A DNA stretch of 64,000 nt from DASYKS01 sp031404815 (GCA_031404815.1 JANNIH010000054.1:190808-254807), one strand, 5' to 3'. Counted from the stretch's first letter, positions 17,058-25,262 are shown. The notes: generated by a model from the sequence alone, not told the origin. A program made the numbers and translations.

Positions 17058-17837
17058 TTAAAGTCTCCTGAGGAACTCGCGTGCGAGACTTAGGTAGGCG
17101 TCTGCGCCGCGCGACTTGATGTCGTATTGGAAGATCGGCATGCCGTGGCTGGGTGCCTCCGCGAGCCGTACGTTGCGCGGCACGACGCTGTCAAAGACCT
17201 TGTCCGAGAAATGGCGGCGAACCTCATCTGCGACATCGCGAGAGAGATTCATCCGATCATCGAACATCGTCAAGACGATACCCGCAATCTCGAGACGAGG
17301 GTTCAGACGGTCATGGATCCGCTCGACGGTGGCAACCAATTCGCTTACTCCCTCGAGCGCGAAGTACTCACACTGTAGGGGAACGATGATTCCATCAGCC
17401 GCCGAGAGTGCCATGACAGTGAGGTGACCAAGCGATGGAGGGCAGTCGATGAGGATCAGATCGTAGCGGCCGGAGACGCTCGAGAGCACATCAGACAGAC
17501 GCTGTTCCCAGCCTGGCTCGCCGACCAGCTCCACTTCGAGGCCCACAAGATCTCTTTGGGACGGAGCCAGATCCAAGTTCGGAAACCCGGTGGGGCGAAT
17601 GACTTCGACCAGGGTCGCTTCGCCGATCAGCGCGTGGTAGAGGTGGGGAGACGCCGCGTCCGAACCGACGCCGCGCGACGCGTTCCCTTGGGGATCGCAG
17701 TCGACAAGAAGAACTCGTTTCTCGAGAGCGCCAAGTGCCGCGCCGAGGTTGATCGAGGTGGTGGTCTTGCCAACCCCACCTTTCTGGTTTGCGATGGCGA
17801 GAACCCTCGCCTTGTTCGAGGCACTGTTTACGGCCAT
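17058..17837 (-). CDS. parA: Chromosome-partitioning ATPase ParA (Soj)
   Basis: 259 residues. The deviant Walker A is QKGGVGKTTTSINLG (about 18-32) with the signature lysine. DCDPQGNASRGVG is the A' motif and LILIDCPPSLG is Walker B. It binds DNA non-specifically as an ATP dimer and drives segregation with ParB. No helix-turn-helix precedes the ATPase, as is typical of chromosomal ParA. It sits between rsmG and parB in the leftward cluster. Confidence 0.96.
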   Translation of the reverse strand: MAVNSASNKARVLAIANQKGGVGKTTTSINLGAALGALEKRVLLVDCDPQGNASRGVGSDAASPHLYHALIGEATLVEVIRPTGFPNLDLAPSQRDLVGLEVELVGEPGWEQRLSDVLSSVSGRYDLILIDCPPSLGHLTVMALSAADGIIVPLQCEYFALEGVSELVATVERIHDRLNPRLEIAGIVLTMFDDRMNLSRDVADEVRRHFSDKVFDSVVPRNVRLAEAPSHGMPIFQYDIKSRGADAYLSLAREFLRRL

Positions 17838-17880
17838 GTCCGATGACCTTCTAGGAGAACTCGAGGCTTGCTCGAAGGGT

Positions 17881-18531
17881 TTACCCGCTACTTGACTTCG
17901 CGCGAACCAATTCCACGATGCGCCGCCGCACGCTTCCTGTCAGCGAGATACTTCTCGCGAACTCTAAGCCTGGAATCGGCTCGTTGGTCTGATCACCCGT
18001 CCAAAGAAGGATTCGTCCGCCTTGCTCCAGGCGCCGGCCGATGCCCTCGAGCAGGATTGGGGCGACCTTCATGGCGCGGACCGTTACCAGAGCCAAGGAC
18101 TCCGGAAAATCTGGCGGCAGTGGAAGATCGACTCTAGCATTGAGGCATCGCAGCGGCAACGACGTGCGACGGGCCGCGGCCAGAAGGAAACTCGCTTTTC
18201 TTTCTCGGGCCTCAACGAGAACCATTTTCAGTGCCGGCCGAGTGGCGGCGAGCGGAAAGCCAGGAAAGCCGGCTCCCGACCCTAAATCGACGGCGATTCC
18301 CGGTTCGACAGGGATCAGAGCGAGCGCCGCGAGTGATTCGCCGTAATGGCGTGAAACGATCTCGTTCACAGTCCCTCGGCCGACTAGCGCCAGACTGCGA
18401 TTCCATCGGCGGAGTTCGCAATAATGCCCGTAGAGAGCCTCGCTGGCAGCAACCGTCAGGGTTTCCGGCGAAACATCTGCGATCTGGCGGAAGAACTCTT
18501 CCGGCGGGAGCTGCGGGATCTCGAAGGCCAC
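17881..18531 (-). CDS. rsmG: 16S rRNA (guanine-N7) methyltransferase RsmG (GidB)
   Basis: Modifies G527 of 16S rRNA with SAM. The SAM pocket is VDLGSGAGFPGFPLA, and ELRRWNRSLALVG is the conserved N-terminal block. From the GTG at 18531 (AGGA six bases upstream) the protein is 216 residues, matching the family. A longer open frame reaches a TTG at 18663 (260 residues) without a ribosome site, so I prefer the short form. With this choice the parS site lies in the leader; with the long form it encodes QVSRETLP. The mnmE and mnmG genes that often accompany rsmG are absent here. Confidence 0.93.
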   Translation of the reverse strand: MAFEIPQLPPEEFFRQIADVSPETLTVAASEALYGHYCELRRWNRSLALVGRGTVNEIVSRHYGESLAALALIPVEPGIAVDLGSGAGFPGFPLAATRPALKMVLVEARERKASFLLAAARRTSLPLRCLNARVDLPLPPDFPESLALVTVRAMKVAPILLEGIGRRLEQGGRILLWTGDQTNEPIPGLEFARSISLTGSVRRRIVELVRAKSSSG

Positions 18532-18585
18532 GCGAGATCCTAGGTCCTCCGCCGCGAGGTTGGCAACCTGCGGTTGAAACGGGAG

Positions 18586-18601
18586 TGTTTCACGTGAAAC
18601 T
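18586..18601. promoter_or_regulatory. parS: parS centromere site
   Basis: TGTTTCACGTGAAACT matches the bacterial parS consensus TGTTTCACGTGAAACA at 15 of 16 positions, with the perfect GTTTCACGTGAAAC core. It lies between jag and rsmG, about 12 kb from dnaA and just upstream of parA-parB. ParB should load here. No second clear copy was seen by eye in the window. Confidence 0.93.
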
Positions 18602-18666
18602 TGATGCGCGTTCCGAGTGTCTGGACCAATGAAGCGTCGATGACGCCGAGGCTCCAAGGACAAAAA

Positions 18667-19587
18667 TTAAGACGGGCGCACCACAACTCGCTTGAAATAT
18701 CCATCCCCTTCGCTCCCGGTAGATACCGTCGAGTCGTCCGCCAGCGCCATGTGAACGGTACGACGATCCGACGGGTTCATCGCATCGAGGATCTTTGGCG
18801 TCCCCTCTCGAAAAGCCTCTTCGGCAACGCGCTGAGCGAGGCTCCGAAGTTGCTCCTCGCGGACCTCGTGAAAACTATCGCAATCCACTCGACAGGAGAC
18901 CGCCTCGCCCGTTCGCCCGCGAAACAACCGCGGCAACAGATGTTCGAGGGCGTGAAGCAACTCGCCGGAATCGCGAAAGCAAACCTCCCCGTCCGGCCCA
19001 GAAAGATCGACCCAAAGCTCGTCCTCGACTTTAAGAACCATAGCCTCAAGCCGCAATCCTGCCACCCCGAGAAGCTTCACGCACTCCTCCGTCAGTGCTG
19101 TCGCCAACGCTCCGGTCAGCGGAGGGAATCGATCGGAGAGCCTCCTGGGCACTTCGAGGAGCGGCACAAGTTCCGTCGCGGCAGACTCGATCCCAGGTCG
19201 CCGACCGGGAATGCCATGCCGAGAAATCCCGGCACCTCGACGCTCATCCCGATCTCCCCGCCCCCCGCGCCGACCGCCACCCTCTCGCCTCTCGAAGCCC
19301 TGTTCGCTGCTGCGCGTGACAAGCCCAGCAGACTGCCCGATCGCCGGTGAAGACTCCCAGGACGATCTCTGCGTCAGCGCTGGTGGCGGCGGCGGTGCCA
19401 CAGCCCGCTCAGGTCGGCTTGAATCCACTTCGATCAAGAACCTGCGAGCGCTCCGCACAAACCCTTGCTTCTTCTCAACTCGCTGATAGGCGACACGCTC
19501 TGGATCAATGCCGAACTCGCTGGCAGCCGCCAGGATAGCTCGCTCCAAGGTGTCCGCCGAAAAGAACTTCCGCCGATCTCCGCTCAT
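18667..19587 (-). CDS. jag: RNA-binding protein Jag/KhpB
   Basis: 306 residues from the ATG at 19587, which overlaps the yidC stop by 4 bases. The N-terminal Jag domain (FFSADTLERAILAAASEFGIDPERVAYQRVEKKQGF) is followed by a disordered linker rich in glycine and arginine. A KH-like domain follows (about 205-265) and then a C-terminal R3H domain (MNPSDRRTVHMALADDSTVSTGSEG). The family binds RNA and in Firmicutes partners KhpA in cell-envelope control. The linker is longer than in typical members. An upstream extension of the frame lies inside yidC and is not used. Confidence 0.9.
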   Translation of the reverse strand: MSGDRRKFFSADTLERAILAAASEFGIDPERVAYQRVEKKQGFVRSARRFLIEVDSSRPERAVAPPPPPALTQRSSWESSPAIGQSAGLVTRSSEQGFERREGGGRRGGRGDRDERRGAGISRHGIPGRRPGIESAATELVPLLEVPRRLSDRFPPLTGALATALTEECVKLLGVAGLRLEAMVLKVEDELWVDLSGPDGEVCFRDSGELLHALEHLLPRLFRGRTGEAVSCRVDCDSFHEVREEQLRSLAQRVAEEAFREGTPKILDAMNPSDRRTVHMALADDSTVSTGSEGDGYFKRVVVRPS

Positions 19588-21299
19588 TTTTGTTTCGCCA
19601 CCAAGGATCCACCGGACGGCTTGGTCGGCAGAATCCATCGATTGTAGACCGCCTGCTGCGCGATCGTCAGGACGTTGTTGGTCAACCAGTAGAGCACCAG
19701 CCCGCTCGGAAAACCCAGAAACAGAAAGGTCATCACAACCGGCATCAGCTGAAATAGCTTCCTTTGCATTGGGTCGCCAACACTCGGAGTCATCCGCACC
19801 TGTAGAAACTGCGTCGCGCCCATGACCAACGGAAGCACAAAGAACGGATCCTTCGCCGACAAGTCGTGAATCCAGAAGATCCATGGCGCGTTGCGCAGCT
19901 CCACCGCCGAGTACAGAACGTTGTAGAACGCAAAAAAGACAGGCATCTGGAGGATCATCGGAAGGCACCCGCCGGTTGGCTGCACCCCTTCCGCCTTGTA
20001 GATCCCCATCATCTCTTCGTTCATCTTCCGCTGCATCTCAATATTCGGACGTCCGTTCTTATCCTTGAGCTTCGGCCGATAGCGCTCCCGCAGCGCCTGG
20101 AGCTTGGGATTCAGCTCTTGCATCTTCCGCATCGACTTGGTGGAGCTGTGCGTCAACGGCAAGAGCAGGATTTTGATCAGGGTGGTCAGGAGGATGATCG
20201 CCCAGCCGTAGTTCGCCACCACGTGGTCATAGATCCAGTGGAGCGCCGAGAGAAGCGGTTGAGCGAGCCACCAGAACATTCCCAGGCGCAGAGCCTTACC
20301 CAGTCCGTGTGGAAGGGTCGCCAACTGCTCCCGCTCTTTCGAGCCCCAGAAAGCGCCGAGCTTCAGCCGTTCGCCCGCAGGAACAAGGCGGATCCAAAAA
20401 TCCCTCTTGAGCTTCTTCTGCTCAGAAGTCATTTCAGCAGGCAGCGGCACAGCGCTAAGCCCGTCCGCCCCCCGGGAGAGCAACACCGGCTGAAACACCA
20501 CCTTTGAGAGCCCTTCAAACGGCACCAGGGCGTTCAAGAAGTAGGTGTCATCGAGAGCAACCCAACCAAGCCCCGCAGCAGGAAGCTCTTTGGCCTCCTT
20601 GGCCTTCTGAGGATCAAGGACCTCAACCTCCCCCGCCACGAGGTAAAGGCCCTCCCTACGTTCAAACTGGCTCTCAAGCTCCTTCTCCGAGAGATTTCGT
20701 AAGCCGGGCCCAACGGTGAGAGCCCACCCTTGAAGCCCCTGGACCTCAACCTCGATATCGAAAAGACCATCCGGACGGAACCGAAACATCTTGCGCGACG
20801 CCACCGTTCCGTCGCTAAAAAGGAACTCCACCTGCTGCCCGCCTTCGGACCGACGGACCTCGAACAGCGCTTCCCCAAGCGCCGTCGGCTCGCCCAAATG
20901 GTCAACGATAGCGAAGGGGTAGGGCCCCGATGTCCTTGTGCGAACCAATTCCAGAGGCTTACCCTCTATGTCGCGTTGATTCTTCAGCTTGTAGGAATGA
21001 AGCTCGGCACCCTTGTTGCTGAACTCGATCCTCGCATCCTTCGTTTCAACAACCACCGTCTCCAGCGCACCGGCGCTCACGGCGCTCCGGACCGGCCCAG
21101 TGGCCGCGGCCCCGCCGGCTACCTCGGGCCGCAGCTTGCCTGCATCGGCGACTGCGCCCGACTTCGGAGGCAGGGCAGACTCGGCGACCGCACGTGCCGG
21201 GCCCGACGGCGCAGGCGTCTCGACGGGAACCAAAAAGTGCCAGAGAACTAGAAAGCCGAACGACAGCGCTGCGGCAATGATCAGGCGGCGGGTATCCAA
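19584..21299 (-). CDS. yidC: Membrane protein insertase YidC
   Basis: 571 residues, Gram-negative type. It has an N-terminal signal anchor (LIIAAALSFGFLVLWHFL), a large periplasmic P1 domain (about 40-330) and then the five-helix Oxa1 core. The core contains the cytoplasmic hairpin KSMRKMQELNPKLQALRERY, and QPTGGCLPMILQMPVFFAFY and FGFPSGLVLYWLTNN-type helices (here FLGFPSGLVLYWLTN). It inserts proteins into the inner membrane alone or with Sec. Gene order rpmH-rnpA-yidD-yidC-jag is the classic one. Confidence 0.96.
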   Translation of the reverse strand: MDTRRLIIAAALSFGFLVLWHFLVPVETPAPSGPARAVAESALPPKSGAVADAGKLRPEVAGGAAATGPVRSAVSAGALETVVVETKDARIEFSNKGAELHSYKLKNQRDIEGKPLELVRTRTSGPYPFAIVDHLGEPTALGEALFEVRRSEGGQQVEFLFSDGTVASRKMFRFRPDGLFDIEVEVQGLQGWALTVGPGLRNLSEKELESQFERREGLYLVAGEVEVLDPQKAKEAKELPAAGLGWVALDDTYFLNALVPFEGLSKVVFQPVLLSRGADGLSAVPLPAEMTSEQKKLKRDFWIRLVPAGERLKLGAFWGSKEREQLATLPHGLGKALRLGMFWWLAQPLLSALHWIYDHVVANYGWAIILLTTLIKILLLPLTHSSTKSMRKMQELNPKLQALRERYRPKLKDKNGRPNIEMQRKMNEEMMGIYKAEGVQPTGGCLPMILQMPVFFAFYNVLYSAVELRNAPWIFWIHDLSAKDPFFVLPLVMGATQFLQVRMTPSVGDPMQRKLFQLMPVVMTFLFLGFPSGLVLYWLTNNVLTIAQQAVYNRWILPTKPSGGSLVAKQK

Positions 21300-21319
21300 G
21301 GGAAACCTCTTGCATTACG

Positions 21320-21526
21320 TTAGGGCAGATCGACGCCGCCCGGATGGAACGGGTGACACCGCATCAGCCGACTGCTCGCGCACAAAGTGCCGCGCGCAAA
21401 ACCCTGCTCCAAAAGAGCGAGCCTGGCATATTCAGAACAGGTCGGCGTGAAGCGGCACGAACGAGGAAGGAGCGGCGAGACCCGCCGCTTGTAAAGCGTC
21501 AGAAGGAAAATCAAGAAGCGCGTCAT
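21320..21526 (-). CDS. yidD: Membrane protein insertion efficiency factor YidD
   Basis: 68 residues from the ATG at 21526. The conserved core is present: YKRRVSPLLPRSCRFTPTCSEYA, then G-rich and basic segments, and RLMRCHPFHPGG near the C-terminus. The N-terminus TRFLIFLLTL is an amphipathic or membrane-contacting helix. The start overlaps the rnpA stop by 4 bases. A longer frame from 21559 lies inside rnpA and is not used. Confidence 0.93.
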   Translation of the reverse strand: MTRFLIFLLTLYKRRVSPLLPRSCRFTPTCSEYARLALLEQGFARGTLCASSRLMRCHPFHPGGVDLP

Positions 21527-21945
21527 CGACTCGTACCGCGCGAGACCGTTCCGCGCCAAAGACGTCGAAGTTCCTCGGCTAAGGCTGCAGAACCCCCCTT
21601 CGCCGCCTCCGGCTTCAGATGCACCACCAAGTCAAGGGGCGGAAGCTCGCTTCGCCCCGACCAACGGCGGTAGGCCTCCTTAATCAGACGCTTGAGGCGA
21701 TGCCTCACAACGGAGTTCCCGACCTTACGGCTTGCCGTTATGCCCAAGCGAGGTCGATCTTCTAGGTTGGAAACGAAGTACAGGATGACAAGCGCGCCGG
21801 TGCGCCTCCGCCCTGTTCGGTAGCACCGCAGATAATCACCCCGCCGCCTCAATCGATCTTCAAGCCGCAACCTCTCGTCTGGAAGGGTTCCGGGCACCGA
21901 GGCAATCGAGTCCGAGGACCGAGGCCGATCCTGGGCTTCTGACAT
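21523..21945 (-). CDS. rnpA: Ribonuclease P protein component
   Basis: 140 residues from the ATG at 21945. The diagnostic block GITASRKVGNSVVRHRLKRLIKEAYRR (here written in parts: KVGNSVVRHRLKR) is the RNR signature that binds the RNase P RNA and pre-tRNA leader. LRRRGDYLRCYRTGRR lies at the N-terminus. About 25 residues before the conserved part are acidic and low in complexity, longer than usual. The ATG shares one base with the rpmH stop (TGATG), indicating translational coupling. Confidence 0.93.
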   Translation of the reverse strand: MSEAQDRPRSSDSIASVPGTLPDERLRLEDRLRRRGDYLRCYRTGRRRTGALVILYFVSNLEDRPRLGITASRKVGNSVVRHRLKRLIKEAYRRWSGRSELPPLDLVVHLKPEAAKGGSAALAEELRRLWRGTVSRGTSR

Positions 21946-22079
21946 CAGACCGCTAGACTGTGGCGACCCTTCCGGCGACGACGGCCGATCACCGCACGTC
22001 CATTCCGGGTCCGCATGCGCACCAGAAACCCGTGAGTCCGCTTGCGCCGCCGATTGTTTGGCTGAAAAGTCCGCTTCAC
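21945..22079 (-). CDS. rpmH: 50S ribosomal protein L34
   Basis: 44 residues, too short for many gene finders. The sequence opens MKRTFQPNNRRRKRTHGF and ends GRRRRKGRHSLAV, nearly the family consensus. The start is a GTG at 22079 preceded by AAGGAAAAAAGG. It is first in the leftward rnpA-yidD-yidC-jag operon and its stop overlaps the rnpA start. A candidate promoter lies about 100 bases upstream. Confidence 0.96.
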   Translation of the reverse strand: MKRTFQPNNRRRKRTHGFLVRMRTRNGRAVIGRRRRKGRHSLAV

Positions 22080-22177
22080 GTTGCACCTTTTTCCTTAGAC
22101 AGTTTTTTGGCTTCGCCCGCCTGTCGCAGCCGGGCTTCTTCGGTATCCAACGGGAAACCGACCCTCAGAGGGGGGCA

Positions 22178-22206
22178 AACCTAGACGAGAAAACGATCTT
22201 CGTCAA
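22178..22206 (-). promoter_or_regulatory. Candidate sigma-70 promoter for the rpmH operon
   Basis: On the minus strand TTGACG (22206-22201) is followed by a 17-base spacer and TAGGTT (22183-22178). The -35 box matches 5 of 6 consensus bases, the -10 box 3 of 6. It lies between tRNA-Ser and rpmH, about 100 bases from the rpmH start. Confidence 0.4.
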
Positions 22207-22259
22207 TACCGGCCACTCTTTTCTGCCAGAGCCAACCCAACGCCCTGCGCAAAACAGGT

Positions 22260-22352
22260 TGGCGGAGAGGGTGGGATTCGAACCCACGGACCGAGGATCA
22301 CCCGGTCAACGGTTTTCGAGACCGTCCCATTCGACCGCTCTGGCACCTCTCC
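22260..22352 (-). tRNA. tRNA-Ser, anticodon CGA
   Basis: 93 bases, class II. Acceptor GGAGAGG pairs with CCTCTCC, followed by discriminator G and an encoded CCA. The anticodon stem ACGGT/ACCGT holds the loop CTCGAAA, anticodon CGA, reading UCG. A long variable arm and a T-arm GGGTTCGAATCCC are present. Eleven bases separate it from the next serine tRNA. Confidence 0.95.
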
Positions 22353-22363
22353 TAAATACCTCA

Positions 22364-22453
22364 TGGCGGTGAGGGTGGGATTCGAACCCACGGTAGAGTT
22401 TCCCCTACACACGCTTTCCAAGCGTGCTCCTTAAGCCACTCGGACACCTCACC
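22364..22453 (-). tRNA. tRNA-Ser, anticodon GGA
   Basis: 90 bases, class II. Acceptor GGTGAGG pairs with CCTCACC, with discriminator G and an encoded CCA. The anticodon stem CACGC/GCGTG holds TTGGAAA, anticodon GGA, reading UCC and UCU. The variable arm TGTAGGGGAAACTCTACC is typical of serine tRNA. Its first five bases overlap the end of tadA. Confidence 0.96.
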
Positions 22454-22967
22454 TAACGACTTCTAAAGTACCGATCTGCCCAGCCCGAAGCCGCGCGAAG
22501 AACCGCCTAAGTAGCTCGGCGCAATCCGCCGCCAACACGCCCTCGACAACATTGAGCCGATGGTTCAAACGCTCGTCCCGAACTAGATTGCCTAGACTAC
22601 CGCAGTAACCGGCTTTCGGGTCCGAAGCACCGAACACCAACCGGTCCACTCGGCTAGCGACCAACGCTCCGGCGCACATCGCGCACGGCTCGAGGGTCAC
22701 GAAAACGCTGCACCCACTCAACCGCCAAACACCGAGTTCCTTTGCCGCCTCGCGAATCGCCAGAATCTCGGCGTGACCCAGAGGGTCGCGGTCGATCTCC
22801 CGTCGATTATACCCGCGCCCGACCACTCGCCCGCAAAAAACGATCACGGCTCCAACCGGCACCTCGCCGATCGACTCCGCTCGCCGCGCCTCCTCAAGGG
22901 CCAGCTCCATCCACTCTCGATCCCCGAATTCGGATGAAGTGTCCGCGGTCCCATGTTTAGCGTCCAA
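22449..22967 (-). CDS. tadA: tRNA-specific adenosine deaminase
   Basis: Converts A34 to inosine in tRNA-Arg(ACG), 172 residues. Zinc ligands and catalytic residues are H65 and E67 in HAEILAI and C95, C98 in EPCAMCAGA. The C-terminal part (FGASDPKAGYCGSLGNLV, LNHRLNVVEG) is typical of TadA rather than other cytidine deaminases. The TGA stop (22449-22451) lies inside the first bases of tRNA-Ser(GGA), which follows on the same strand. The first 19 residues are not conserved, and a start at residue 20 (MELALEEARRA) is possible. Confidence 0.94.
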   Translation of the reverse strand: MDAKHGTADTSSEFGDREWMELALEEARRAESIGEVPVGAVIVFCGRVVGRGYNRREIDRDPLGHAEILAIREAAKELGVWRLSGCSVFVTLEPCAMCAGALVASRVDRLVFGASDPKAGYCGSLGNLVRDERLNHRLNVVEGVLAADCAELLRRFFARLRAGQIGTLEVVR

Positions 22968-23160
22968 CGAGTGCGGTATGGTAGACCAACTCGGCGAGCA
23001 CGTAAACCCGCCGTCGCGGATCGTTTGCGGATCGTTTGACCCGCAGCAAATAAGCCGAGGCGACGAAACCGGCCCCGCCCTTCTTTACAGCCTCCTGGCC
23101 GACCACGTAGGATAGATCTCTTACCGGCAGGTACCGACGAAGGGTTCGGGTCCTGTGCAT
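22957..23160 (-). CDS. Uncertain small ORF between tadA and the SRP RNA gene
   Basis: 67 codons, reading MHRTRTLRRYLPVRDLSYVV and ending YVLAELVYHTALVGR. No family is recognised. The frame is rich in C/G at third positions and has a plausible basic composition, but its 5' end is antisense to the SRP RNA gene and its end overlaps the tadA start by 11 bases. A start at an internal GTG is possible. Treated as doubtful. Confidence 0.27.
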   Translation of the reverse strand: MHRTRTLRRYLPVRDLSYVVGQEAVKKGGAGFVASAYLLRVKRSANDPRRRVYVLAELVYHTALVGR

Positions 23161-23246
23161 CGATCCTCACCGAACCTCGTCAGGCCCGGAAGGGAGCAGC
23201 GATAAGGTTGGGCGACCGAGTGCCGCAGATCAACCGGAACCCTTCG
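23138..23246 (+). ncRNA. ffs: Signal recognition particle RNA, small bacterial type
   Basis: About 109 bases folded as one long hairpin: CGAAGGGTTC (23138-23147) pairs with GAACCCTTCG (23237-23246). The apical part contains GTCAGGCCCGGAAGGGAGCAGC, the conserved Ffh-binding domain (written here in parts: CCCGGAAGGG with a GGAA loop, and GAGCAGC). No Alu domain. Transcribed toward dnaX. True ends may be a few bases shorter. Confidence 0.92.
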
Positions 23247-23285
23247 TCGATATCCTGCCCCGACCTAGACTACCAAACGACAACC

Positions 23286-24932
23286 ATGGCCTATCAGGTT
23301 CTCGCTCGAAAGTGGCGGCCTCAGGACTTTGCCAGCCTCATTGGCCAAGAAGCGATCGTCACCGCCCTGCGCAATGCGCTTCGCGAGGGGCGGATAGCCC
23401 AGGCTTACCTCTTCTCCGGCATTCGTGGCGTCGGAAAGACGACCGCCGCCCGCGTTCTCGCCAAAGCCCTGAATTGTGAGAAGGGGCTTGGTGGCGATCC
23501 TTGCAACGACTGCCTGCCCTGTCGAGAGATCACCCGCGGCGCCGATCTCGACGTCATAGAAGTTGACGCCGCTACCTACTCCAAAGTCGAACAGGTTCGC
23601 GAGCTGACAGAAAGCCTGCGATACGGGCCGGCTCGGGACCGGTACAAAGTCGTGGTCCTCGACGAGATTCATCGCCTCTCTCGACAGGCGTTCGACGCGC
23701 TTCTCAAGATCGTCGAAGAGCCACCACCTCACTTGGTATTCATCTTCGCGACCACCGAGGCGGACTCGGTCCCCGTTACCATCCTCTCGCGTTGTCAAGA
23801 GTTCCGCTTCAAACGCGTCCCCTCACTCGAAGTTGCGGCCCTGTTGCGACGGGTCTGCGTCGAGGAGGAGATCTCCACCAGTGAAACAGCACTCCGCCTC
23901 ATCGCTCGCGCAGGCGAAGGGAGCGTTCGCGACGCCGTCGCGTTGCTCGACCAACTCGCAACCTTCGGCAACCGCACAATCTCCGACGACGACGCCGTCC
24001 GTCTTCTCGGCGGTCTCGACACTGCGCTCTTCCACCGACTTCTCCAGGCCATCCTGATCGGCGACCATTTGGCCGTCCGGGAGGCCTCGCACCGCATTGA
24101 GGAGGAAGGGTGGGACGCGCGAAACGTCTACGGCCAGTTTCTTGCTTTCGTGCGAGACGCTCTCCATCTCTCGCTCGGCGGCTCGCCTAAGGCGATCGAT
24201 CTACCCGAAGAAGAGGCCCGAGCGCTCTCCCAGCTCGCCGAAGTCGCCGGCTACGAAAACCTCCTACGCCTTCTTAGTCAGCTCCTGGCGAGCGAATCTT
24301 CCGTTCGCCGCAGCGAAACAGGGGTCCTGGCGGTCGAGATCGCATGGCTGCGCGCTGCCGAACTCCCGAAACTAGTGCGCCTCGAGGAGCTTCTCTCCGT
24401 CGGCGCTGGCGGGGTACCGCTAGCTGCGGCATGCCGACCGGCTCTGCCGCCGCGTCCACTCCCACAGCCGCATGAGGCACCCCTAAGAACCTCTCTTCCT
24501 CCTGCTTCCCCGAAGCTTGCCACCACATCGATCGAAACACCGAACCTCCCGCCGCCGAGAGTCGGCGCCGCGGACCCCCTCAACTGGTTTCTAGAAGAGG
24601 TTCGCAAACGAAAACCTCCGCTCGCGTCTCATCTCGACCGCGCTGTCCTCTGCTTAGAAGACGGTTTGCTGACCATCTCCTACGACCCTGGGGATGTCCA
24701 ACTTCGGGACGGCTTGAACCGAGGCAGCAATCCTCAGATACTGCAAGAGGCCATCGCCGCAGTCTGGGGCACCGAGGTCGCCTGGCGGGCACTCGCCGGA
24801 AACCAAACATCCGCCAGCCCGAAAAGAAAAGAACCTACAAGCCACGAACCACCTGTACCGATCGACAACCCCACCGTCCAGACTCTCCTCGAGCTCTTCG
24901 GTGGCCGGGTCGAAGCGACAGAGGAAAGCTAG
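23286..24932 (+). CDS. dnaX: DNA polymerase III subunits gamma/tau
   Basis: Clamp-loader ATPase, 548 residues from the ATG at 23286 (MAYQVLARKWRPQDF, the family start). Walker A is GIRGVGKT (45-52). The zinc module has C64, C73, C76 and C79. VVLDEIHRLSRQAFDALLK is Walker B, and the sensor region EADSVPVTILSRCQEFRF follows. Domain III and a proline-rich linker lead to a short C-terminal tau-like domain. I saw no obvious slippery run for a programmed frameshift, but did not search systematically. First gene of a dnaX-ybaB-recR unit. Confidence 0.95.
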   Translation: MAYQVLARKWRPQDFASLIGQEAIVTALRNALREGRIAQAYLFSGIRGVGKTTAARVLAKALNCEKGLGGDPCNDCLPCREITRGADLDVIEVDAATYSKVEQVRELTESLRYGPARDRYKVVVLDEIHRLSRQAFDALLKIVEEPPPHLVFIFATTEADSVPVTILSRCQEFRFKRVPSLEVAALLRRVCVEEEISTSETALRLIARAGEGSVRDAVALLDQLATFGNRTISDDDAVRLLGGLDTALFHRLLQAILIGDHLAVREASHRIEEEGWDARNVYGQFLAFVRDALHLSLGGSPKAIDLPEEEARALSQLAEVAGYENLLRLLSQLLASESSVRRSETGVLAVEIAWLRAAELPKLVRLEELLSVGAGGVPLAAACRPALPPRPLPQPHEAPLRTSLPPASPKLATTSIETPNLPPPRVGAADPLNWFLEEVRKRKPPLASHLDRAVLCLEDGLLTISYDPGDVQLRDGLNRGSNPQILQEAIAAVWGTEVAWRALAGNQTSASPKRKEPTSHEPPVPIDNPTVQTLLELFGGRVEATEES

Positions 24933-24953
24933 TCTCTAGCGAGGAGATTTGGG

Positions 24954-25250
24954 ATGAGCAGCATGCGGCAACTGATGAAGCAGGCGCAGGAAATGCAAGA
25001 GCGCCTGCAGCGCGAACTTGGAGAAACCACCGTAGAGGCAAGCGTCGGGGGCGGAATGGTGACCCTCGTGATGAACGGCCACAAGCAGCTCGTTTCGGCA
25101 AAGATCGATCCAGAGGTGCTCGATCCAGAAGATCCCTCGGTCCTCGAGGACCTAATCGTTGCAGCGGTCAATGAAGCCGGACGCAAGATCGAGGAAACGA
25201 TGCAAGCTAAGGTCGGCTCCATGGCCTCGAGCCTTCCCGGCCTGTTCTAG
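24954..25250 (+). CDS. ybaB: YbaB/EbfC nucleoid-associated protein
   Basis: 98 residues. The N-terminal coiled helix MRQLMKQAQEMQERLQREL and the core VEASVGGGMVTLVMNGHKQ and KIDPEVLDPEDPSVLEDL are characteristic. It is a dimeric tweezer-like DNA-binding protein. It lies between dnaX and recR, the usual place. GGAG lies upstream of the ATG at 24954; a second ATG three codons later is also possible. Confidence 0.95.
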   Translation: MSSMRQLMKQAQEMQERLQRELGETTVEASVGGGMVTLVMNGHKQLVSAKIDPEVLDPEDPSVLEDLIVAAVNEAGRKIEETMQAKVGSMASSLPGLF

Positions 25251-25262
25251 CTCACAGAACCG

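Noticed and set aside
21946..22086. N-terminal extension of rnpA to 187 codons
   Set aside because: The extra codons lie out of frame inside rpmH; the ATG at 21945 overlaps the rpmH stop in the usual coupled manner.
23018..23038. Short direct repeat GGATCGTTTG between tadA and ffs
   Set aside because: Only two 10-11-base copies; too short to interpret.
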